Assembly (NCBI RefSeq): GCF_004801285.1 | Contig: NZ_SSNY01000006.1 | Coordinates: 62,001-126,000 of the forward strand | Reading direction: 5' to 3' | Length of the DNA: 64,000 nt | Origin: Ollibium composti | GTDB taxonomy: Bacteria > Pseudomonadota > Alphaproteobacteria > Rhizobiales > Rhizobiaceae | Shown here: in pieces, positions 52,689 through 60,855 of the stretch | Position numbering within the stretch: position 1 is the first letter of the stretch | Layout of the letters: each line of letters starts with the position of its first letter | The notes under the pieces: model-generated | What the model saw: only the letters and a program-made list of their open reading frames with translations | The model's database searches: none | Told to the model about the DNA's origin: nothing | Made by a program: the position numbers and the translations under genes

Positions 52689-54317
52689 TCACTCAACCGA
52701 AATCTCGATGAGGCGGGGTTTTTGCGCGAGCCGGGCGCGCAGCAGCGCCTCGCCCAGCTCCGACGGGCCGGCCAGACGCTCGGCTTCGATCCCGTAGGCT
52801 TCCGCGATTTTCAGGAAATCCGGCGGCGCAGGCGACACGCCGACCGGTTCGACGCCGACGTCCCTCATCGAGGTCTCGATCTCGCGGTAGCCGCGATTGT
52901 TCCACACCACGAAGATGACGTTGGCACCCGAATCCAGGGCCGCGCCGATCTCCGGCAAAGTGAACTGGAAGCCGCCGTCGCCGGTGAGGCAGACGACCGG
53001 CGCGTCCGGAACGGCGAGTGCCGCACCGATGGCCGCCGGCGGGCCGTAGCCCAGCGCACCGAAGCCGGTCGCGGCGCTGAACCAGCCGCCGGGACGGTCA
53101 TGGTCGTAATAAAGATTGGCGGCATAGACCGGCTGAGTGGAATCGCCGACGATGAGCGCGCCGGGCAGGGCGTCGCGGATCGTTCCCACGACCTTCACCT
53201 GTGCCTGCGCGGCCGGATCGATCTCCGCCCATGCGGCGTCACGCGTGGCGGCGGCGCGGGCCGCGCCGGGTGTGGCCGGACGCGCCGCGCCGCCATCGGC
53301 TCTCGCGGCGACCTGTTGTGACGCATGGTGGCCGGTCTCGTCCAGTTCCGCCAGCAGCGCCTCCAGCGCCCTCGCGCAATCCGCCTGGATGGAAACCGTG
53401 GCCGACCGCCGCGCCAGTTGCGCCGCGTCGATGTCGATACGTACCAGATTGGCCGGCAGGGCAAAGCCGCCGTCGCCATACATATCGTAGTCGGTCGGGC
53501 CGAACTCGGTGCCGGCGGCGACGACGAAATCGGCATCTGCCATCAGCGCGCGCACGGCCTTGAGGCTGGGGCTGGCGGGTACGGCGAGCGGATGGCCATA
53601 CATCAGGCCACGCGCATTGGCGGTCTGCACGACCGGCGCGTCGAGCCGCTCCGCCAGGGCGCGCAGTTGCGCTTCCGCCCGCTTCGCGCCGCCACCGGCC
53701 AGGATGAGCGGCCGCCGCGCAGCTTCCACAAGCCGCGCGGCTTCGGCGACGGCGGCCGTATCGGGTGCCGCCGGCGCCGCATTGGGCCGCGACGGCACCA
53801 GCCCGTCGGCCGGCACGGTCATGACGTCGATGGGAATCTCGATGTGCACCGGTCCCGGCCGAGAGGAGGCAAACAGCGCAAAGGTGGATGCCAGTGCGCC
53901 CGGAAGCGCGCGCGCCTCGGTGATGCGGGTGGAGGCGAGCGCCACCTTCTCCGTCATGCCGCGCTGGTCGGGCATCTCGTGCAGGTAGCCCAGCCCCTTG
54001 CCGAGCGTCGGCATGGCGTTGACGCCGGAGATCACCAGCATCGGCACGGAATCGGCGCGCGCCTGCGCCATCGCGGTGACGGCATTCGTCAGGCCCGGCC
54101 CGGTGATGACGAAGGCGACGCCGGGCTTTCCCGAAGCGCGGGCGTAACCGTCTGCCATGAAGGCGGCGCCCTGTTCGTGCCGTGGCGTGACGTGGCGGAT
54201 CTTCGAGCCCGCCAATCCGCGGTACAGCTCTACCGTGTGGACACCCGGAATGCCGAACACGGTGTCGACGCCGTGAGCTTCCAGCAGCGTGATGAGGGCT
54301 TCGCCGAGGGTGGTCAT
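52689..54317 (-). CDS. ThDP-dependent 2-oxoacid decarboxylase, AruI-like
   Basis: The product is 542 residues of the acetolactate-synthase-like superfamily. The N-terminus GVDTVFGIPGVHTVELYRGLA and the cofactor-activating Glu in RHEQGAAFMADGYAR are followed by the central domain and the ThDP motif GDGGFQFTLPEIGAALDSG...NN. The IPGVHTVELYR form is typical of proteins annotated 5-guanidino-2-oxopentanoate decarboxylase (AruI of the arginine transaminase pathway). The ATG at 54317 overlaps the stop of the guanidino-hydrolase gene. Substrate assignment to a guanidino- or ureido-2-oxoacid rests on this similarity and context. Confidence 0.78.
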   Translation of the reverse strand: MTTLGEALITLLEAHGVDTVFGIPGVHTVELYRGLAGSKIRHVTPRHEQGAAFMADGYARASGKPGVAFVITGPGLTNAVTAMAQARADSVPMLVISGVNAMPTLGKGLGYLHEMPDQRGMTEKVALASTRITEARALPGALASTFALFASSRPGPVHIEIPIDVMTVPADGLVPSRPNAAPAAPDTAAVAEAARLVEAARRPLILAGGGAKRAEAQLRALAERLDAPVVQTANARGLMYGHPLAVPASPSLKAVRALMADADFVVAAGTEFGPTDYDMYGDGGFALPANLVRIDIDAAQLARRSATVSIQADCARALEALLAELDETGHHASQQVAARADGGAARPATPGAARAAATRDAAWAEIDPAAQAQVKVVGTIRDALPGALIVGDSTQPVYAANLYYDHDRPGGWFSAATGFGALGYGPPAAIGAALAVPDAPVVCLTGDGGFQFTLPEIGAALDSGANVIFVVWNNRGYREIETSMRDVGVEPVGVSPAPPDFLKIAEAYGIEAERLAGPSELGEALLRARLAQKPRLIEISVE

Positions 54318-55186
54318 TGCCTGAGGATCGGCCGCGTCAGACAGGTCGGGCCGCCCTCGCAGGCAATGCAGAGCGCGTCGGCCTCGAAGGTCTGCACGGC
54401 ACAGCCGGCGGCCCGCATGGCGGCAGCCGTCTTCGGGAAGCCGGCTACGGCGATCACCTGGCGCGGTGCGGTGGCCAGCACGTTGAGGCTGAGCCCGTTC
54501 GAGGCGGCGAATTCGTCGGCGTCGCCGTGGACGAGCGCGATGCCGCGCTGGCGCAGGAGCTGGTAGAAGGCGGCCGGCAGGAGCGGGGCATGGACCAGCG
54601 CCAGATCGTCGGCCAGCGGCGAGATTACCGATTGCAGATGCAGGCAGGCTTCCTCGCCCTGCCACAGCGGCAGGTCGAAACCGAGGACGGAGACGCCCTT
54701 CGGCTCCAGCAGGCCGGCGAGTTGACGGATACCGGCCTCGTTGGTGCGCACGCCACGGCCGACAGCCAGCGTCTTGGCGTCAACCCACACGCAATCGCCG
54801 CCCTCGACCTGGCCCGGCGCCTCGATGCTGCCGAGAACCGGAATGCCCATGCGCCGGTAGGCGGCGGCGTGCAGCGCCGGCTCCGGCTCGCGCAGCACCT
54901 TGCCCATCGACAGGACGATGGCACCGTGGTCGGTCATCAGCGAGGGATCGTGAGTGAAAACGGAGTCCGCCAGCCCGTCGTCGGCATCGGTCAGCCATTC
55001 GATTTCGGCGCCGCTGGCGGCGACCAGCTTCGCCAGTTCCTCATGCTGGAGCGCCGCCTTGCCAGCCTCGAAGCCCGGCCCATAGTGCCATTCCGACGCT
55101 CTGGCGCGCGGCATGGCGCTGGCGGCCGAGCGCATCAGCACGCGCCTGAGCGGTGCGGCCATGGATTGCGAACCGTAAGCTTTCAC
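54314..55186 (-). CDS. Arginine deiminase/DDAH-superfamily guanidino hydrolase
   Basis: The product is 290 residues from GTG 55186, chosen because GAGG stands five bases upstream. Catalytic features of the amidinotransferase/DDAH superfamily are present: FTHDPSLMTDHGAIV, VEGGDCVWVD, the His of CLHLQSVIS and the nucleophile C282 in EGGPTCLTRP. Members hydrolyse arginine, methylarginines or related guanidines to citrulline-type products. It is co-translated with the AruI-like decarboxylase and divergent from an amino-acid importer, so the natural substrate is probably a guanidino acid. Confidence 0.8.
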   Translation of the reverse strand: MKAYGSQSMAAPLRRVLMRSAASAMPRARASEWHYGPGFEAGKAALQHEELAKLVAASGAEIEWLTDADDGLADSVFTHDPSLMTDHGAIVLSMGKVLREPEPALHAAAYRRMGIPVLGSIEAPGQVEGGDCVWVDAKTLAVGRGVRTNEAGIRQLAGLLEPKGVSVLGFDLPLWQGEEACLHLQSVISPLADDLALVHAPLLPAAFYQLLRQRGIALVHGDADEFAASNGLSLNVLATAPRQVIAVAGFPKTAAAMRAAGCAVQTFEADALCIACEGGPTCLTRPILRQ

Positions 55187-55229
55187 GCGCGCCTCATTCC
55201 TGAAAAAATAGGAGAAAATTTCATGTACC

Positions 55230-55276
55230 GGCATTTATACACTTGCATCCGACCGCCGCAAGTGCCGTAATATGCC
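55230..55276. promoter_or_regulatory. Imperfect long inverted repeat in the divergent promoter region
   Basis: CACTTGC (55240-55246) and GCAAGTG (55258-55264) form a 7-bp inverted repeat with an 11-base spacer, flanked by a second pair GGCAT (55230-55234) and ATGCC (55272-55276). It lies in the 206-bp gap between the guanidino-hydrolase gene and the importer ATPase gene and may be an operator for both arms. Confidence 0.4.
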
Positions 55277-55392
55277 GCGAAAATGGGGAGCGCGCCGACG
55301 GCTCTTGGGCCGCAAAGGCGCAGTCGGTGACGGGATATGCGCAGCCGGACGAGTATCCGACAACGGGGCAGGCGCCACGCGGAGGCGGCGGT

Positions 55393-56208
55393 TTGACGGC
55401 CGGCACGCAGGTATCCCAAGCACGGTCTTCAGGCGGACAGGCCCCCGCCGAGGCCATCCATATCGAGAACCTGCACAAGAAGTTCGGCGAGTTGCATGTG
55501 CTGAAGGGCGTGTCGCTGTCGGCGCGCGACGGCGAGGTGGTCGCCATCATCGGCGGCTCCGGCTCCGGCAAGTCGACGCTGCTGCGTTGCATCAACTTCC
55601 TGGAAAACCCGACCAGCGGCATCATCCGCGTCAACGGCGAGGAAATCCGGCTGAAGGCCGACAGCCATGGCAACAGCGTGCCGGCCGATCGCAGGCAGAT
55701 CGAGCGCATCCGCTCGCGCCTCGGCATGGTGTTCCAGAGCTTCAACCTATGGAGCCACATGACGCTTCTGGAAAACGTCATCGAGGTTCCCATCCATGTC
55801 CTCGGCGTCAAGCGCGAGGAGGCGATCCGCACCGCCGAGGCGCTGCTGGCGCGCGTCGGCCTCGCCGACAAGCGTGACGTCTATCCCGCCTTCCTGTCCG
55901 GCGGCCAGCAGCAGCGCGCGGCGATCGCGCGCGCGCTCGCCATCCAGCCTCGCGTCATGCTGTTCGACGAGCCGACCTCGGCGCTCGACCCGGAACTGGT
56001 CGGCGAGGTGCTCAAGGTGATCGGCGACCTGGCGCGCGAGGGCCGCACCATGGTGCTGGTGACGCACGAGATGAAGTTCGCCCGCGAAGTCGCGAGCCAT
56101 GTCGTCTACCTCTGCAACGGGCTGGTCGAGGAGGAGGGGCCGCCCGACCAGCTTTTCGGCGCGCCGAAATCCGAACGGCTCAAGCAGTTCCTGCGCAATG
56201 TCGGGTAG
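55393..56208 (+). CDS. Polar amino acid ABC importer ATPase (HisP type)
   Basis: The product is 271 residues from TTG 55393, chosen because GGAGG lies seven bases upstream; the frame is open further left without a ribosome site. Walker A is GGSGSGKST, the signature LSGGQQQR, Walker B VMLFDEPTSALD and the switch VTHEM. The insert SHGNSVPADRRQIERIRSRLGMVFQ is typical of histidine/lysine/arginine/octopine importers. The ATPase comes first and the binding-protein gene second. Confidence 0.9.
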   Translation: MTAGTQVSQARSSGGQAPAEAIHIENLHKKFGELHVLKGVSLSARDGEVVAIIGGSGSGKSTLLRCINFLENPTSGIIRVNGEEIRLKADSHGNSVPADRRQIERIRSRLGMVFQSFNLWSHMTLLENVIEVPIHVLGVKREEAIRTAEALLARVGLADKRDVYPAFLSGGQQQRAAIARALAIQPRVMLFDEPTSALDPELVGEVLKVIGDLAREGRTMVLVTHEMKFAREVASHVVYLCNGLVEEEGPPDQLFGAPKSERLKQFLRNVG

Positions 56209-56278
56209 AGGCCGGATCGGTTGAGTGCATTCAGTTGAAACAGGACGGGAAACGTCCGCCAAGAATGGGAGAAAGACC

Positions 56279-57076
56279 ATGAAGACATTCGTGAAGATGA
56301 CGATAGCGGCGGCCGCGCTGACATTGGCCGGCGCATGGTCGGCCAGTGCCGAGGAGATCAAGGTCGGCTTTTCGCCGGAAGCCTATCCGCCCTTCTACAG
56401 CCAGGACGCCTCCGGCAAATGGGGCGGCTGGGAGGTCGACATCACCATGGCGATCTGCGCCGAGGCCAAGCTCGACTGCGTGCTGACCCCGATCCCGTGG
56501 GACGGCCTGATCCCGGCGCTCAAGTCGAAGAAGATCGACGCCATCATGAACTCGATGTCGATCACCGCCGAGCGTGAAAAGGAGATCGACTTCTCCGACA
56601 AGTACTACAACACGCCGACCGCGATCATCGGGCCGAAGGACCAGAAATTCGACGCCACGCCGGACGGCGTGAAGGGCAAGATTCTCGGCGTCCAGGTTTC
56701 GACGGTGCATGCCGCCTACGCCAAGAAGCATTTCGGCGGCATCGCCGCAGAGATCAAGGAATACCAGACGCAGGATGAGGCCAATCAGGATCTGGTCGCC
56801 GGCCGCATCGACGCCACGCAGGCCGATTCCATCGCGCTCGACGCCTTCCTGAAATCGGACGAGGGCAAGGCCTGCTGCGACCTCAAGGGCTACGTCGCGC
56901 CCGACCTCGAAGTGCTCGGCCCCGGTGTCGGCGCCGGCGTGCGCAAGGGCGACACGGAGCTGAAGGACAAGATCAACGCCGCCATCAAGGCGGTCCGCGC
57001 CAACGGCAAATACGCCGAGATCACCAAGAAATACTTCGACTTCGACATCTACGGCGACGACGCCCAGTCCAACTGA
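56279..57076 (+). CDS. Polar amino acid ABC importer binding protein (HisJ/ArgT type)
   Basis: The product is 265 residues with a signal peptide ending ASAEE. The mature part has FSPEAYPPFYSQDASGKWGGWEVDI, the Asp/Glu-rich IPWDGLIPALKSKKIDAIMNSMSIT block and FSDKYYNTP, the family 3 pattern for basic or opine-type amino acids. GGGAGAAAG precedes the ATG. With the neighbouring guanidino enzymes an arginine-like ligand is plausible. Confidence 0.88.
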   Translation: MKTFVKMTIAAAALTLAGAWSASAEEIKVGFSPEAYPPFYSQDASGKWGGWEVDITMAICAEAKLDCVLTPIPWDGLIPALKSKKIDAIMNSMSITAEREKEIDFSDKYYNTPTAIIGPKDQKFDATPDGVKGKILGVQVSTVHAAYAKKHFGGIAAEIKEYQTQDEANQDLVAGRIDATQADSIALDAFLKSDEGKACCDLKGYVAPDLEVLGPGVGAGVRKGDTELKDKINAAIKAVRANGKYAEITKKYFDFDIYGDDAQSN

Positions 57077-57082
57077 CGACAC

Positions 57083-57114
57083 CGGCCGGTCATGCACTCC
57101 GGCATGGCCGGCCG
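57083..57114 (+). promoter_or_regulatory. Hairpin between binding-protein and permease genes
   Basis: CGGCCGGTCATGC and GCATGGCCGGCCG pair over 13 bp (one G/T) with loop ACTCCG, seven bases after the binding-protein stop. There is no T run. It has the same position and likely role as the structures at 10067-10092 and 18323-18350. Confidence 0.65.
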
Positions 57115-57171
57115 TACTTTGCCTCTGGACCGGCAGGACCGCTCCGGAGGTGACGATGCGGGGGGAGTGAC

Positions 57172-57924
57172 CTGATCGACGCTCTGGCAGGCCTGTTCGG
57201 CAACGGCACTTTGGGGCTCCTGGCTCTGGAGCCGCCGGGACGCGGTTCCTTCCTGCTCGCCGGCTTCCTCAATTCGGTGATGATCGCCGTCGGCGCCACC
57301 GTCGTCGGCCTCTGCCTCGGCGTCTGCGGCGCCTGGTGCAAGCTCTATGGCGGGCCGGTGGCGCGCGACCTCGCCGCCGTCTACACAACCATCGTGCGCG
57401 CCGTGCCGGAACTGGTGCTGATCCTGATCCTCTATTTCGCCGGCGCCGACCTGCTCAACAAGGCACTGGCCGCCTTCGGCTACCCGCCGACCGACATCCC
57501 CGGCGTCGCAGCCGGCATCTTCGTGCTCGGCGTCGTGCAGGGCGCCTATTCGACCGAGGTGCTGCGCGGCGCCATCCTCGCCATCCCGCAGGGCCAGATC
57601 GAGGCAGCCCGCGCCTACGGCATGTCGCCGTCGCTGATCATGCGGCGCATCACCCTGCCGGCGATGCTGCCCTTCGCCATTCCGGGACTGGCGAACCTGT
57701 GGCTGATCGCCACCAAGGACACGGCGCTCCTGGCCATCGTCGGCGTCAACGAGTTGACGCAGGTGACGCGAACCGCCGCCGGCGCCACGAAAGCCTATTT
57801 CACCTTCTTCATGGCCGCCGGCGCGATCTATCTGGCGCTCACCCTGTTTTCCGGCGCCATCATCGGCCGCATCGAGCGCTGGGCGCGGCGCGGCATGCCC
57901 TCGGTCGCGGGAGCCGGCCGATGA
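57172..57924 (+). CDS. Polar amino acid ABC importer permease (HisQ type), probable CTG start
   Basis: The product is 250 residues if translation starts at CTG 57172, giving MIDALAGLFGNGT... The N-terminal M-I-x-x-L-x-x-LFG pattern is usual in HisQ/OccQ homologues, and GGGGGAG lies four bases upstream. The next possible start, TTG 57211, would delete this conserved end. The family HIS/GLN permease features are present: GFLNSVMIAVGATVVGL, TTIVRAVPELVLILILYF, and the EAA loop GQIEAARAYGMSPSLIMRRITLP. It overlaps the next permease gene. Confidence 0.8.
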   Translation: MIDALAGLFGNGTLGLLALEPPGRGSFLLAGFLNSVMIAVGATVVGLCLGVCGAWCKLYGGPVARDLAAVYTTIVRAVPELVLILILYFAGADLLNKALAAFGYPPTDIPGVAAGIFVLGVVQGAYSTEVLRGAILAIPQGQIEAARAYGMSPSLIMRRITLPAMLPFAIPGLANLWLIATKDTALLAIVGVNELTQVTRTAAGATKAYFTFFMAAGAIYLALTLFSGAIIGRIERWARRGMPSVAGAGR

Positions 57925-58730
57925 GCGAAGCGCTGATGGACGTCAGACCGAAGCGAACGGCGACGAACTGGCTGAAGCCGCACCGCATCGCGCTGATCGC
58001 CATCGGCCTGGCGATCGTGCTGGCGTCTATCTTCCTGATGCGCTGGGACTGGCTGCCGCAATACATGCCGCTGGCGATCCAGGGCATCTGGCGGACCATC
58101 TGGCTCCTGGTGGTGACGTCGGTGCTGGGCATCTCGCTCGCCATACCTCTCGGCCTCGCGCAGGCGGCAGGGCCGGCCTGGCTCGCCGCTCCCGCCAAAG
58201 CGTTCTGCACCATCATCCGCGGCACGCCGCTTCTGTTGCAACTGTGGTTGCTCTATTACGGGCTCGGTTCGCTGTTCCCGCAGTTCCCGTGGATTCGCGA
58301 TTCCTTCCTGTGGCCGTATCTCAGGCAGGCATGGCCCTATGGCGTGCTGTCGCTGACCTTGTCCTATGCCGGCTACGAGGGCGAGGTGATGCGCGGCGCC
58401 TTCGCCGGCGTGCCGCGCGGTCAGCTGGAAGCCGCACGTGCCTTCGGTATGAGCCGCTTCACCATCTTCCGCCGCATCTGGCTGAAACAGGCGCTGCACC
58501 GGGCACTGCCGACACTGGCCGGCGAGACGGTGCTGCAACTCAAGGCGACGCCGCTGGTCGCCACCATCACCATGGTCGACATCTATGCCGTCGCCTCTCG
58601 CGTGCGGCAGGACCTGTTCGTTACCTATGAGCCCTTGCTGCTTCTCGCGGCCGTCTATATGGCGATAACCGGCGTCATCGTCTTCCTGTTCCGCAAGCTC
58701 GAAGCGCGCATTCCGACGCGCATTGGCTGA
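57921..58730 (+). CDS. Polar amino acid ABC importer permease (HisM type)
   Basis: The product is 269 residues. Family features are AIQGIWRTIWLLVVTSVLGI, TIIRGTPLLLQLWLLYYGL and the EAA loop GQLEAARAFGMSRFTIFRRIWL. Its ATG overlaps the stop of the HisQ-type gene (ATGA). It ends 45 bp before the Ldh-family gene on the same strand. Confidence 0.9.
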   Translation: MSEALMDVRPKRTATNWLKPHRIALIAIGLAIVLASIFLMRWDWLPQYMPLAIQGIWRTIWLLVVTSVLGISLAIPLGLAQAAGPAWLAAPAKAFCTIIRGTPLLLQLWLLYYGLGSLFPQFPWIRDSFLWPYLRQAWPYGVLSLTLSYAGYEGEVMRGAFAGVPRGQLEAARAFGMSRFTIFRRIWLKQALHRALPTLAGETVLQLKATPLVATITMVDIYAVASRVRQDLFVTYEPLLLLAAVYMAITGVIVFLFRKLEARIPTRIG

Positions 58731-58775
58731 CAGCGGCGCAGGCAGCATAACGGATTTCGATTCGGAACCGAAACC

Positions 58776-59777
58776 ATGCAACTGAGCCTCGAACAGGCGA
58801 CCGCCCTTTGCCGCATGGCCGCCCTCGGCGCAGGCGCCGGCGAGGAGGTGGCCGACCTGCTGGCGCGCGCCACCGTGACGGCGGAAGCCGAAGGCAACGC
58901 CGCCGTCGGCCTGTCGCATCATCTCGACTATCTCGAATCGCTTGCGGCCGGCCGCATCGACGGCCATGCCGAGCCCGCCATCACCCGGCCGGCGCTCGCC
59001 GTCTTCCTGTCAGACGCCCGGCGCGGCATCGCCCATACCGGTTTCGAGCGCGCATTGGAGGACCTAGCCAAGGCGGCACGGCTGTTCGGCATCGCCGTCT
59101 TCGCGCAGAAGAACGCGTATACGTGCGGGGCGCTGGGTTGGTTCACGCGCCGGCTGGCCGAACGAGGACTGGTGGCGCTGGCCGCCACCAACGGGCCGGC
59201 GCTGCTGGCCGGCGGCGGTTCGATCAAGCCGGTCTACTGCACCAACCCGCTGTCCTTCGCGGCGCCCGTCGCCAATGGTGCGCCACTGGTCATCGACCAG
59301 GCGTCGAGCGCCACCGCTTTCGTCAAGGTCCGCCAAGCGGCCGAGGCCGGCAAGGCGATCCCCGATGGCTGGGCTCTGGACGCCCACGGCAACCCGACCA
59401 CCAATCCGGCCGAGGCGATGAAGGGCGCGTTGCTTGCCTTCGGCGGCAATCGCGGCGCCAATATCGCGTTGATGGTGGAAGTGCTGGCGGCCGGCCTGTC
59501 GGGCGCCAACTGGTCGCTCGATGCCCCCGGTTTCACCGAAGGTGCCGAAAGCCCCGGCTCCGGCCTGTTCGTCGCCGCCATTTCCCCGGTTCTGTTCGAT
59601 GCCGGCTTCGAGGATCGCCTCGGCAAACAGATCGAGCGGCTGAGGCGACGCTATGGCGTGCACATTCCCGGCCGCAGCGGCGCGGAGGCAGCCGAAAAGG
59701 CAGCGGCGCGCGGCCTCACCGTGTCGAAGGAGGTGGTGCAACGCATCTCCGACTTCGCCGCGCGATACGGCGGGTAG
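58776..59777 (+). CDS. Ldh-family oxidoreductase (imine/2-oxoacid reductase)
   Basis: The product is 333 residues of the Ldh2/MDH2 family, with YTCGALGWFTRRLAERGLVALAATN, CTNPLSFAAPVA and AFGGNRGANIALMVEVLAAGL. It is only distantly similar to the protein at 25077-26111 (CTNPLSF versus GTNPMAF). Its closest functional groups are probably delta1-piperideine-2-carboxylate/pyrroline-2-carboxylate reductases and lactate/malate-type dehydrogenases. Placement directly after the amino-acid importer fits reduction of a cyclic imine or 2-oxoacid derived from the imported amino acid; this is inferred. It converges on the PfkB kinase gene. Confidence 0.82.
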   Translation: MQLSLEQATALCRMAALGAGAGEEVADLLARATVTAEAEGNAAVGLSHHLDYLESLAAGRIDGHAEPAITRPALAVFLSDARRGIAHTGFERALEDLAKAARLFGIAVFAQKNAYTCGALGWFTRRLAERGLVALAATNGPALLAGGGSIKPVYCTNPLSFAAPVANGAPLVIDQASSATAFVKVRQAAEAGKAIPDGWALDAHGNPTTNPAEAMKGALLAFGGNRGANIALMVEVLAAGLSGANWSLDAPGFTEGAESPGSGLFVAAISPVLFDAGFEDRLGKQIERLRRRYGVHIPGRSGAEAAEKAAARGLTVSKEVVQRISDFAARYGG

Positions 59778-59787
59778 ACGGCAACCC

Positions 59788-60780
59788 CTACAGCAGGCCC
59801 GCCCGCTCGGCCTCGTGGCGCAGGTTCTGGCGAGGACGCGGGCCGATCTGCTGGATGACCAGACCGGCGGCGAGAGAGCCCAGATCGCCGCAGTGCTTGA
59901 GGTCGAGCCCCTTGGTGTAGCCGTGCAGGAAGCCGGCGGCGTAGAGGTCGCCGGCGCCGGTGGTGTCGACCAGTTCACTGATCTGCGTCGCCTGAATGAC
60001 GACCGTCTCGTCGCCGCGCACGATCACCGAACCCTTTTCCGAGCGGGTGACGGCGGCGATGCGGCAATCCTTGCGGATCTGCGCCAACGCCTCGTCGAAG
60101 GAAGCCGTCTGGTAGAGCGATTTGATCTCATGCGAATTGGCGAAGACGAGGTCGACGGTGCCGGAACGCATCAGGTCGAGGAACTCGCCGCGATAGCGGT
60201 CGACGCAAAACGAGTCCGACAGCGTCATCGACACTTCGCGCCCGGCGGCGTGGGCGATAGCCGCGGTCTGGCGGATCGCTTCCTTGGCGCGCGGCGGATC
60301 CCACAGATAGCCCTCGAAATAGGTGACGGCAGCACCTTTCGCCTTTTCCGGCTCGACATCCTCCGGGCCAAGCTCGACGCAGGCGCCGAGATAGGTGTTC
60401 ATCGAGCGTTCGCCGTCGGGGGTGACGAAGATCATCGAGCGCGCGGTCGGGGCACCGCTTTCAAGAGGCATGGTGTCGAAGGCGACGCCCTGGGCGTGGA
60501 TGTCGTGCGCATAGATCTCGCCGAGATGGTCCTTTGCGACCTTGCCGAAATAGGCGGCGCGGCCTCCGAAGGAAGCGACACCGGCCGCCGTGTTGCCGGC
60601 GGAGCCGCCGGATGCCTCGATCGCCGGCCCCATGCGCGAATAGAGCAGTTCGGCGCGGTGCGTGTCGATGAGGTTCATCGCGCCCTTGACGATGCCGTTC
60701 GTCTCCAGGAACGCTTCGTCGCACTGGGCGATGATATCGACAATGGCATTGCCGATGCACAGAACGTCGTATTGGCTCAT
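59788..60780 (-). CDS. PfkB-family carbohydrate/nucleoside kinase, probable adenosine kinase
   Basis: The product is 330 residues from the ATG at 60780. Signature 1 region is SGGSAGNTAAGVASFGGRAAYFGKV. The catalytic signature 2 is ELVDTTGAGDLYAAGFLHGY with the anion hole and Asp base. FEGYLWDPPRAKEAI and MTLSDSFCVDRYR are features of the group annotated adenosine kinase in alphaproteobacteria. It probably phosphorylates adenosine; ribokinase-type sugars cannot be excluded. Confidence 0.85.
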   Translation of the reverse strand: MSQYDVLCIGNAIVDIIAQCDEAFLETNGIVKGAMNLIDTHRAELLYSRMGPAIEASGGSAGNTAAGVASFGGRAAYFGKVAKDHLGEIYAHDIHAQGVAFDTMPLESGAPTARSMIFVTPDGERSMNTYLGACVELGPEDVEPEKAKGAAVTYFEGYLWDPPRAKEAIRQTAAIAHAAGREVSMTLSDSFCVDRYRGEFLDLMRSGTVDLVFANSHEIKSLYQTASFDEALAQIRKDCRIAAVTRSEKGSVIVRGDETVVIQATQISELVDTTGAGDLYAAGFLHGYTKGLDLKHCGDLGSLAAGLVIQQIGPRPRQNLRHEAERAGLL

Positions 60781-60855
60781 CGGGCTCCCCGCGCGGTGCT
60801 GCTCACCGCGGGCGGTTCTAGCCGCTTGCACCGGATTTGCAACCCGGCGCCGCCG

